Positions 1 through 5,514 of a stretch of 6,385 nucleotides of DNA are shown one piece after another (position 1 is the first letter of the stretch; every line of letters starts with the position of its first letter). The DNA lies in the NCBI GenBank assembly GCA_023420795.1, contig JAEZVM010000278.1, positions 1-6,385 on the forward strand, given 5' to 3'. The stretch is from Pseudomonadota bacterium. Its GTDB lineage: Bacteria; Pseudomonadota; Gammaproteobacteria; Burkholderiales; Burkholderiaceae_D. The notes under the pieces are model-generated. The model was given only the letters and a program-made list of their open reading frames with translations, made no database searches and was not told the DNA's origin. A program made the translations under genes and the position numbers.

Positions 1-70
1 GCGCGACGGCCGGCACCAGCTTGGCATAGGGTAGTGCCAGCGCGGTTTGGGTAGAGTCGAGGATCTGCAT
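1..70 (-). CDS. Ornithine cyclodeaminase/mu-crystallin family protein, N-terminal fragment
   Basis: Only the first 23 codons are visible; the gene runs off the left edge. The start is the ATG read from 70 to 68, and the peptide begins MQILDSTQTALALPYAKLVP. This resembles the N-terminus of ornithine cyclodeaminase-family proteins, in which an M-x-I-(F/L)-D start is followed by an Ala/Leu-rich helix and a 'LPY..L(I/V)P' segment. Family members are NAD(P)-dependent enzymes such as ornithine cyclodeaminase and delta-1-pyrroline-2-carboxylate reductase. No catalytic or nucleotide-binding residue is visible, so the exact reaction cannot be assigned. The start lies 12 bp after the aroG stop codon, with a modest purine-rich stretch (GGACAGG) just upstream, so co-transcription with aroG is likely. 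The family call rests on a short N-terminal pattern only. Confidence 0.5.
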   Translation of the reverse strand, partial: MQILDSTQTALALPYAKLVPAVA

Positions 71-82
71 TACCTGTCCAGG

Positions 83-1156
83 TTACTGCATGCGTTCGCG
101 CAGAATGCCGCGCAACATCGTATCGGCATCGCGAAGCATCTTTTCCGTCGTGTCCCAGCCGACGCAACCATCGGTCACCGAGCAGCCGTACTTCAGTTGC
201 GCCAGATCCTGCGGGATGGACTGCTTGCCGGCGACGAGGTTCGATTCGATCATCACGCCGACTAGCGAGTTGTTGCCGAAGCGGATCTGGTTCACCACGT
301 CGGCCATCACCAGCGGCTGCAGATCCGGATTCTTGAAGCTGTTCGCATGCGAGCAATCGACCACGATGTTGGCCGGCAGCTTCGCCTTTGCCAGAGCCTG
401 CTCCGCCATCGCAACCGACACCGTGTCGTAGTTCGGCCGGCCGTCGCCGCCGCGCAGCACCACATGGCCGTAGCGGTTGCCGCGGGTGCGCACGATCGCC
501 GTGCGGCCCTGGCCATTCATGCCGAGGAAGGAGTGCGGGTGCGAGGCCGACAGGATCGCGTTGATCGCGATGCCGATGTCGCCGTCGGTGCCGTTCTTGA
601 AGCCGACCGGCGTTGACAGGCCGGACGCCATCTCGCGGTGCGTCTGCGATTCGGTGGTGCGCGCGCCGATCGCGGTCCATGCGATCAGGTCGCCGAGGTA
701 CTGCGGCGAAATCGGGTCGAGCGCCTCTGTCGCCGTCGGCAGGCCGAGCTCACACACATCGAGCAGGAACTGGCGCGCATTTGCCATGCCGCGCTCGATG
801 TGGAAGGAGTCGTCCATGTCCGGATCGTTGATGTAGCCCTTCCAGCCGGTGGTGGTGCGCGGCTTTTCGAAATACACGCGCATTACCAGCAGCATCGTGT
901 CTTTCACTTCTTCCTGCAGTTGCTTCAGCCGGCGCGCATAGTCGAGGCCGGCGACCGGGTCGTGGATCGAGCACGGGCCGACCACCGCGAACATGCGATG
1001 GTCCTTGCGGTCGAGGATGTTGCGCAGCGCTTCGCGCCCCTGCGTCACGGTGCTGCCGGCGCGGTCGGTCAGCGGCAGCCGCGCGTGCAGCTCCTCCGGC
1101 GTCGGCATGGAATCGAAGGAGGTGACGTTGATGTTCTCGACGTGGAATGTGGTCAT
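83..1156 (-). CDS. aroG: 3-deoxy-7-phosphoheptulonate (DAHP) synthase, class I, AroF/AroG/AroH type
   Basis: This cytoplasmic enzyme condenses phosphoenolpyruvate with erythrose 4-phosphate to DAHP, the first step of the shikimate pathway to aromatic amino acids. The 357-residue product matches the roughly 350 residues of the E. coli isoenzymes. Visible motifs are GPCSIHD (60-66, metal ligand Cys62), YFEKPRTTTGWKG (95-107, PEP-binding Arg93/Lys98/Arg100), ARTTESQTHRE (165-175), GFKNGTDG (185-192, Lys187), VDCSHANS (266-273, His270), Glu304 in MIESN, and Asp329 in SVTDG. All expected metal and substrate residues are therefore present. The start at 1156 gives MTTFHVENIN; an in-frame ATG at 1201 would add 15 residues unlike the family. 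Neither start has a clear Shine-Dalgarno sequence, and the chosen one abuts a short inverted repeat. Which aromatic amino acid inhibits the enzyme cannot be told from sequence reading, so the symbol stands for the family. Confidence 0.93.
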   Translation of the reverse strand: MTTFHVENINVTSFDSMPTPEELHARLPLTDRAGSTVTQGREALRNILDRKDHRMFAVVGPCSIHDPVAGLDYARRLKQLQEEVKDTMLLVMRVYFEKPRTTTGWKGYINDPDMDDSFHIERGMANARQFLLDVCELGLPTATEALDPISPQYLGDLIAWTAIGARTTESQTHREMASGLSTPVGFKNGTDGDIGIAINAILSASHPHSFLGMNGQGRTAIVRTRGNRYGHVVLRGGDGRPNYDTVSVAMAEQALAKAKLPANIVVDCSHANSFKNPDLQPLVMADVVNQIRFGNNSLVGVMIESNLVAGKQSIPQDLAQLKYGCSVTDGCVGWDTTEKMLRDADTMLRGILRERMQ

Positions 1157-1182
1157 GGCGTTTGGGCGGGAAGAAAAACGCC
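1157..1182 (-). promoter_or_regulatory. Inverted repeat abutting the aroG start codon
   Basis: Arms GGCGTTT (1157-1163) and AAACGCC (1176-1182) are perfect 7-bp complements around a 12-base loop. The inner arm touches the aroG ATG (1154-1156). In the leftward mRNA the hairpin would fill the place where a Shine-Dalgarno sequence would normally lie, and none is visible there. It could be a translation-control hairpin or a protein operator, or it may be chance. It does not resemble a TyrR box. Confidence 0.3.
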
Positions 1183-1223
1183 AGTTTACCGCTTGCGGCA
1201 TGCGGTGCGTTGATTGCAGATAA

Positions 1224-1252
1224 GCACCGCCAGCCAGCCGAGCGGGCGGTGC
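1224..1252 (-). terminator. Possible weak terminator hairpin after the acyltransferase gene
   Basis: A perfect 8-bp stem, GCACCGCC (1224-1231) with GGCGGTGC (1245-1252), encloses a 13-base loop, 21 bases beyond the acyltransferase stop codon. In the leftward direction the stem is followed by TTATCT, a poor T-run, so this would be a weak intrinsic terminator or an attenuator-like element before aroG. A competing imperfect 12-bp pairing exists between 1236-1247 and 1277-1288, the latter covering the end of the acyltransferase gene. Confidence 0.35.
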
Positions 1253-1272
1253 AGAAAGCCCGGTTGAGGAGC

Positions 1273-1920
1273 TCAGGCCCGCTTGGCTTCCTGTGCCGGC
1301 TGCTCCTGTTTTTCAGGATTGAATCTGATGGGCCCCGCGCATTCCGCTCGCAGTCCGCGGCAGGAATCGAAGGCTTCGCGAATGCGCTGCAAGTCGGTTT
1401 CCTGATCGCCGGTCAGCGTCGCGTAATCCACCAGCCGCACTTCCTTCTTCGCGTAATCGAAGGCGGCCATGCCGAGCGGCACGCCGGCTGTCAGCGCGAT
1501 ATGGTAAAAGCCGCTGCGCCAGTAATCGCGGTATTTGCGCGTGCCTTCCGGGGTGATCACCAGCCAGTAGAAATCGGCGGCATTGATGCGCTGCGCGAGA
1601 CGGTTGATCGCGCCGGTCGATGCGTTGCGCGCAATCGGCTCACCGCCCCAGGCGCGGAAGAACGGCCCGAGGATCGCGCCGCACAGGCCGGTGAACAGCG
1701 ATTCCTTGGCGATCCAGTGAAACGGAATGGCCAGCGCCCATTTCGTGAATATGCCCACCATGAAATCCCAGTTGGAGGTATGCGGATATACGATCAGCAC
1801 GCCGCGCGGCCCCGGCAGCGGCGCGAACTTGATGCGCCAGCCGAAGAGGCCGAGCACGCGCAGAGAAATGCGCTGCCCGAAGGTGGGAAGGGAATCGGGA
1901 GTCAGGTAAAGATCACTCAT
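1273..1920 (-). CDS. PlsC-like lysophospholipid acyltransferase family protein
   Basis: The product has 215 residues and the two hallmark motifs of glycerolipid acyltransferases: the HX4D catalytic motif as HTSNWD (47-52) and the acceptor-binding motif as PEGTR (124-128). The family transfers acyl chains to lysophospholipids or related acceptors at the cytoplasmic membrane. The hydrophobic stretches near 20-27 and 54-90 fit a peripheral or monotopic membrane enzyme. The 'HTSNWDF' variant is typical of a small, poorly characterised bacterial subgroup, so the acceptor is unknown. The start at 1920 gives MSDLYLTPDS; the frame stays open upstream to 2124, but the extra 68 residues are basic, Cys/Ser-rich and family-unlike. 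No good Shine-Dalgarno precedes the chosen ATG. The gene is divergent from the diguanylate cyclase gene and lies 116 bp upstream of aroG on the same strand. Confidence 0.85.
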   Translation of the reverse strand: MSDLYLTPDSLPTFGQRISLRVLGLFGWRIKFAPLPGPRGVLIVYPHTSNWDFMVGIFTKWALAIPFHWIAKESLFTGLCGAILGPFFRAWGGEPIARNASTGAINRLAQRINAADFYWLVITPEGTRKYRDYWRSGFYHIALTAGVPLGMAAFDYAKKEVRLVDYATLTGDQETDLQRIREAFDSCRGLRAECAGPIRFNPEKQEQPAQEAKRA

Positions 1921-1977
1921 GATGCAGGCGGAGGATGCGGGCAGGTTCTCTTCATCCGCAATATTGATGTCCGGAAA

Positions 1978-1998
1978 TTTTACCTTGCTGCGGTAAAA
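1978..1998. repeat. Perfect 7-7-7 inverted repeat, possible operator
   Basis: TTTTACC (1978-1984) and GGTAAAA (1992-1998) are perfect complements separated by 7 bases. The element is 21 bp long and lies 57 bp upstream of the acyltransferase ATG. The size and symmetry fit a dimeric regulator's operator in a promoter region. The right arm, read leftward, overlaps no coding sequence. No known regulator consensus is recognised. Confidence 0.4.
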
Positions 1999-2028
1999 AG
2001 CGGGTCGTCTTGCCGAAGATCTGTGCTG

Positions 2029-2063
2029 CTTCGCGCGACAGCATTGTCCTTTGCGCCACGAAG
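2029..2063. repeat. Bulged stem-loop in the divergent spacer
   Basis: Outer arms CTTCG (2029-2033) and CGAAG (2059-2063), middle CGC/GCG (2034-2036 with 2053-2055) and inner GACA/TGTC (2037-2040 with 2045-2048) fold around a GCAT loop, with unpaired bases only on the right side. The left arm CTTCG can instead pair with CGAAG at 2014-2018, giving mutually exclusive folds. Its function is unknown and it may be chance. Confidence 0.25.
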
Positions 2064-2114
2064 TGTTGTGCAGAAAGAAATGAGAGCGGTCAAATCTGGG
2101 TAAGAATTTTCCGA

Positions 2115-2143
2115 TTGGAAACAAGCTCGATTACGCTTAGGAT
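2115..2143 (+). promoter_or_regulatory. Candidate sigma70-type promoter for the diguanylate cyclase gene
   Basis: TTGGAA (2115-2120) and TAGGAT (2138-2143) match the -35 and -10 consensus at four of six positions each, with an ideal 17-bp spacer. Transcription from here would leave a leader of about 105 bases before the ATG at 2256. This is a prediction from pattern only. Confidence 0.3.
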
Positions 2144-2194
2144 GCTGATATTGCCAACGGCGCAATGTCCGCCTCCGATGAGGTGTGCATGCAG

Positions 2195-2230
2195 CGGCAG
2201 GTCATGTATTCGGCACATCGGCTCTTGCCG
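2195..2230 (+). other. Stem-loop in the predicted leader of the diguanylate cyclase mRNA
   Basis: CGGCAGG (2195-2201) pairs with CTTGCCG (2224-2230), including one G-U pair, and an inner ATGT (2204-2207) pairs with ACAT (2215-2218). The hairpin ends 13 bases before the GGAG ribosome-binding site of the downstream gene. It does not resemble the known c-di-GMP riboswitch cores. A role in translation control is speculative. Confidence 0.25.
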
Positions 2231-2255
2231 TTCTTGTGCTTCTGGAGTCTGCTGG

Positions 2256-3359
2256 ATGTCCAACTTTGAAACCATCCCATTAGCGCTTGCCAGCGGCGAT
2301 ACGAAAATTCGTCGGCAAATCGGCTACTGGGCCGCCACTTTTGCGCTGTATACCTTATGTATCGGGTTGCTCTGGTTCGAAGTGTGGTCGGGGAACACGT
2401 CGACCCAGCCTGCGGCATGGCTGACGACCTGCATCTATGGCGGCGTGGCGTTGTTCTACCTGCTGATCCGGGCCAGCGAGTTTTTGCGCGTATCGCCTAC
2501 GCAGCTCGCCACTTATCAGGGGTACTTCGCGATCATCTGCATCGTCGCCTCCTATGCCATCGTCGGCCCGATGCGCGGAGCGGTACTGATGCCTCTGGTG
2601 GTCGTCCTCGTGTTCTGCGCCTTCACGCTGGAGCCCGGGAAATCGCAAATGATGAGCATCTTCGCCATTCTCCTGCTGGGTCTGACGATGACAGGAATGG
2701 TGCTAGGCGACCCGCAGCGTTTCCGGCCGGGGCGGGAGATCGCCCATTTTCTTCTTGCCGCAAGCATGCTGGTGGTAGTCGCCTACCTGACCGGCGAACT
2801 CAGCCGGCTGCGCACCCGCCTGAAAGCGCAGAAGGAAGAACTGAGCGAAGCCCTGTCGCGCATCCAGACGCTCGCCACGAGAGATGAACTGACCTCGCTC
2901 GCCAATCGCCGCTACATGAGCGAGATTCTCGCCAGCGAGGAGCGGCGCCACAACACCGAAGGGAAGCCGGTCTGCATTGCGCTGATAGACATCGACCTGT
3001 TCAAGCAGATCAACGACACCTACGGCCACTCAGCTGGCGACGACGTGCTGCGCATCTTCGCCCGGCACGCCCAAACTGCATTGCGCTCCACCGACGTGCT
3101 GGCCCGTTGGGGGGGCGAGGAATTCCTGCTGCTGTTGCCGGACACCGACCTGCAGGAAGCAAAGCGCATCCTCGAACGCCTGAAGCAGGAAATTGCATCG
3201 CAAGACTTCTCAACCTTCGTGCCAGGCAGACGCGTCAGCTTTTCTTGCGGCCTGATCGCACTGCATCCGAGCGAACCCGTCAGCGATGGTATCATCCGAG
3301 CCGACCATGCAATGTACGGAGCGAAATCGGCGGGGCGGGACTGTATTGTGGTGGGGTAG
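2256..3359 (+). CDS. Membrane-anchored GGDEF diguanylate cyclase
   Basis: The 367-residue product makes c-di-GMP from two GTP, the second messenger that typically favours biofilm over motility. The N-terminus has about five or six hydrophobic segments (roughly 24-44, 53-73, 88-104, 106-125, 130-150 and 163-180), forming an unclassified membrane sensor. A charged helical linker follows (about 182-206). The GGDEF domain starts at DELTSLANRR (210-219) and carries the metal-site DID (245-247), the guanine-binding FKQIND (249-254) and the active-site signature GGEEF (286-290). The inhibitory I-site RxxD is present as RSTD (277-280), five residues before the signature, so product feedback inhibition is expected. 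The start at 2256 has GGAG at 2244-2247 with 8-base spacing. The frame is open upstream to 2010, but that extension is Cys/Arg-rich and lacks such a site. No EAL domain is present. It converges on the T6SS cargo genes across a 33-bp gap. Confidence 0.93.
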   Translation: MSNFETIPLALASGDTKIRRQIGYWAATFALYTLCIGLLWFEVWSGNTSTQPAAWLTTCIYGGVALFYLLIRASEFLRVSPTQLATYQGYFAIICIVASYAIVGPMRGAVLMPLVVVLVFCAFTLEPGKSQMMSIFAILLLGLTMTGMVLGDPQRFRPGREIAHFLLAASMLVVVAYLTGELSRLRTRLKAQKEELSEALSRIQTLATRDELTSLANRRYMSEILASEERRHNTEGKPVCIALIDIDLFKQINDTYGHSAGDDVLRIFARHAQTALRSTDVLARWGGEEFLLLLPDTDLQEAKRILERLKQEIASQDFSTFVPGRRVSFSCGLIALHPSEPVSDGIIRADHAMYGAKSAGRDCIVVG

Positions 3360-3392
3360 GGAGCTTATAGAAGGCGGCTTTACTTGATAGGC

Positions 3393-4097
3393 CTACTGGT
3401 ATGGCTCCACAGTCTGAATTACATCGGTTTTCTCTATCCAGCCACGAATCGTTTTCTGCTCACCTTGATACTCCGCATAGTACCAACCGGGAGTTTCATC
3501 GTAGATGTATATAAGATCGCCAGCGATAAGATACGCTTTGCCTCGATTCGCACTGTTTGGCTGCTTGTAGAAGTAGCTGCGCTCGGATCGAATGACCTTC
3601 ACCGCTTGCCAGGAGCCATTTCTTTGGAATTCATTGGGTAACCCGTTCTTGAGTGTGAAATTTTTTGGCGGGACATAGCTAGGAAGTCCGTTATAGAGCC
3701 AATCGCAACTTGAGGGAACCTGATTTAGGTAAATGGTAATTAATGACTTACCTGATTTTGATTGATGTTCAACTTTCCCATCAATAGGTTTGCTTCCTTC
3801 TTGTAGTAAATCGGGGTGAACTCCAACGATCTGAATGAATGCAACATTTTCAGCTCCCAGTCTTCCTTTGAAAAAAAATCTGCATTCGGCGGTAATGTTG
3901 CCTGTGCTATTACTCGATTCATAGTAGCCGGATAATGCCTTGGTCTTTGCATTGACGCCGATTATCACTGTGCCATTTTCTCCATGTGCACCTTCTCCAA
4001 TTCCGCTCCATATGCCGGAAACAAAATCGGCTGCCAGACATCTTTGGGAGAAAAGCACCATCCATAGACAAGCATAAACAATAGGCCGCCACATCAT
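3393..4097 (-). CDS. Secreted SH3-like domain protein, putative T6SS immunity protein
   Basis: The 234-residue product begins with a classical signal peptide (basic start, hydrophobic core, cleavage probably after Ala23 in CLAAD), so it should act in the periplasm. Residues 24-150 form a beta-rich domain I do not recognise, with Cys72 and Cys131 placed for a possible disulfide. Residues about 166-230 resemble a bacterial SH3 domain: 'VIRSERSYFY', a 'GDLIYIYDETPGWYYAEY' core and a final 'GWIEKTDVI'. The gene follows the muramidase gene by 5 bp on the same strand, and periplasmic location is where protection against a muramidase effector is needed, so immunity is the best inference. Alternatives are a cell-wall-binding accessory or chaperone. 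The gene is strikingly AT-rich; 18 of 60 bases at 3721-3780 are G or C. The start codon is doubled (MM) and only a weak GGAAAGAGA lies upstream. No terminator is visible after the stop. Confidence 0.75.
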   Translation of the reverse strand: MMWRPIVYACLWMVLFSQRCLAADFVSGIWSGIGEGAHGENGTVIIGVNAKTKALSGYYESSNSTGNITAECRFFFKGRLGAENVAFIQIVGVHPDLLQEGSKPIDGKVEHQSKSGKSLITIYLNQVPSSCDWLYNGLPSYVPPKNFTLKNGLPNEFQRNGSWQAVKVIRSERSYFYKQPNSANRGKAYLIAGDLIYIYDETPGWYYAEYQGEQKTIRGWIEKTDVIQTVEPYQ

Positions 4098-4102
4098 AGG
4101 TC

Positions 4103-5497
4103 TTATTCTCTTTCCTTAAACTTCTTATATTCCGCTGCTAGTTTGGTGTCATAGCTATTTTGCTTATAGCGTGGGCCGTTATACGCTTCTGCTGCACGAG
4201 CCCAATCATGCTTATTCAAATATCCAATAATCGCGGGATTGACATATTTAATATAGCGAACGAATGCCCGTATCTGTTCTCTTTCCGAGCGGGACATGGC
4301 TTTCGTAAATTCAAATATTGAGGAATATTTCATGGTCTCCCAATACTCCCCCATAATTTGAAATGCGCCCCATGAACAGCTTTTCAATGCCGCCGCTTTA
4401 TCGAGTTGATAAGCTTTGGCCAAGCGTTTGTAGTTAGCTGCATGTGCCAAGTAGAGGTCATGCGCTTTGGTCACTTTTCCGGTATCTAGCAATTCCTTCA
4501 ATGTGAGAGCAGCGCGTCTTGTTTCTTCACCATCCTTCTTGTTGATGGGGCGATAATACTGAACGTTTGTTGGGACGCCACGCTTCTTCTTGTAGTCGTC
4601 ATCGGCTAATACATATTTTACTTTTGGGAAGTAATAGCCGTTTGGCAGAGAAATGTCAGGATACTTCCCACTATATTGGTGCTCGGTATGCTGAGAAAAT
4701 TTATGTCGTTCGTATAAGATTGTCGGCACTTTACGTTTTCCGACCTGAATAAACCCTGCACCTTTCTCTGCACCAGACTCTACCTTTGCATATGCCCGTA
4801 TCGCTGCTTCTTCGACACCGAGTTCTTTAGCTGCCCATGCATAATCGGCATCGTTCATCAGTTCTTCATTGAAAGAATCGAGAAACTCATCCAGCCCTGG
4901 AATATCTCCTTCGACCACAGTAACAGGCTTGCCGTCAGCTGTAGTTGTCTGCTTGCCCTTAAGACCAAGCTCTTTCTTATTGGTGGTCGGTGCTGCAGGA
5001 TTGTGCGGGTCGTGGGCGGGTTTGATCCGTTCATTCTTGGCTGTGCGTTCTGCTTGCTTTGGGTGAGGCTGCAGCTCAGCGTCAATGACGAGCAATGGAC
5101 TAACCAGAGTGACTAGTTTGTTCCAGTAACCCGACATGACGGTCGTGATTTCTTTCAAAGTGCCGTCAAAGCGTTTTACGAGTATCCGTACCTGGTCTGC
5201 TGGTGTGTCGGTCAGAATTTTTCTTGCCTTGCCATCTTTTCCGGTAGTCCCCGTGATGCTTCTGCCACAGTACTCAAGAACATATTCGAGGCCGGCAATA
5301 GGGTTGCGGTCGGCATCGAGAAACAGGGCTTCGAATCCACATACTGCTTCCTTTCGTAACGCGATTCTCTGTCCAATATCGAGTCTGTTCGGATTTTGCA
5401 GGCTATTGAGTTTTCGGAGTTCGGTAACGGTAGTTCCGTATTGCTTGGCAATCTTGCTGAGATTTTCGCCCCGTCTGACAACGTGGAAGTTGCTCAT
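4103..5497 (-). CDS. Putative T6SS effector: LysM, Ig-like and N-acetylmuramidase (DUF3380) domains
   Basis: The 464-residue product has three modules. Residues 3-47 are a LysM domain (FHVVRRGENLSKIAKQYGTT...LDIGQRI), which binds N-acetylglucosamine polymers. Residues about 51-143 look like a transthyretin/Ig-type beta-sandwich ('NPIAGLEYVLEY...GTTGKDGKA'). After a polar, proline-containing linker (144-200), residues about 205-460 match the N-acetylmuramidase family PF11860/DUF3380, known from phage endolysins. Visible signatures are AYAKVESGA with the likely catalytic Glu240, ERHKF (263-267), SCSWGAFQIMG (373-383) and AEAYNGPRY (436-444). It should cleave the glycan strands of peptidoglycan. 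There is no signal peptide, which fits delivery by a VgrG spike rather than Sec export. The ATG overlaps the vgrG stop (ATGA) and has a strong AGGAG 8 bases upstream. Secretion and toxicity are inferred from context. Confidence 0.87.
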   Translation of the reverse strand: MSNFHVVRRGENLSKIAKQYGTTVTELRKLNSLQNPNRLDIGQRIALRKEAVCGFEALFLDADRNPIAGLEYVLEYCGRSITGTTGKDGKARKILTDTPADQVRILVKRFDGTLKEITTVMSGYWNKLVTLVSPLLVIDAELQPHPKQAERTAKNERIKPAHDPHNPAAPTTNKKELGLKGKQTTTADGKPVTVVEGDIPGLDEFLDSFNEELMNDADYAWAAKELGVEEAAIRAYAKVESGAEKGAGFIQVGKRKVPTILYERHKFSQHTEHQYSGKYPDISLPNGYYFPKVKYVLADDDYKKKRGVPTNVQYYRPINKKDGEETRRAALTLKELLDTGKVTKAHDLYLAHAANYKRLAKAYQLDKAAALKSCSWGAFQIMGEYWETMKYSSIFEFTKAMSRSEREQIRAFVRYIKYVNPAIIGYLNKHDWARAAEAYNGPRYKQNSYDTKLAAEYKKFKERE

Positions 5498-5514
5498 TTA
5501 AAGAGCTCCTCTCC
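5494..5514 (-). promoter_or_regulatory. Translational coupling site: vgrG stop/effector start ATGA with strong Shine-Dalgarno
   Basis: The effector ATG (5497-5495) and the vgrG TGA (5496-5494) share four bases. The coding strand carries GGAGAGGAG (5514-5506), leaving 8 bases between AGGAG and the ATG. This settles the effector start and predicts that spike and effector are made together. It is the clearest ribosome-binding site in the window. Confidence 0.85.

Larger units (their letters stand above)
1921..2255. other. Divergent intergenic region (335 bp) with inverted repeats
   Basis: This spacer separates the leftward acyltransferase start from the rightward diguanylate cyclase start. I see no convincing protein gene in it; the open frames crossing it are N-terminal overruns or antisense shadows with unusual composition. 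It contains a palindrome at 1978-1998, a bulged stem at 2029-2063, a candidate rightward promoter at 2115-2143 and a stem-loop at 2195-2230, all listed separately. Promoters for both genes are expected here, but the leftward one could not be placed with confidence: TAAAAT on the minus strand within the palindrome is a possible -10 but lacks a good -35. Confidence 0.6.

Noticed and set aside
1147..2103. Long rightward open frame opposite the acyltransferase gene
   Set aside because: It is a shadow of GC-rich codon structure on the other strand, with no recognisable motif, while the leftward frame carries HX4D and PEGTR.
1921..2124. Upstream in-frame extension of the acyltransferase (68 extra residues)
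   Set aside because: The extension is basic and Cys/Ser-rich, unlike the family N-terminus, and it would consume the divergent promoter region.
2010..2255. Upstream in-frame extension of the diguanylate cyclase
   Set aside because: It is Cys/Arg-rich and out of character, while the ATG at 2256 has a GGAG at correct spacing and leads straight into the membrane segments.
2090..2275. Possible 61-residue leftward gene over the diguanylate cyclase start
   Set aside because: No ribosome-binding site or recognisable domain; it lies antisense across the start of a real gene.
3360..3392. Bidirectional terminator between the convergent genes
   Set aside because: Only an 8-bp palindrome (TAGGCCTA, 3388-3395) is present; no stem with a T-run could be found.
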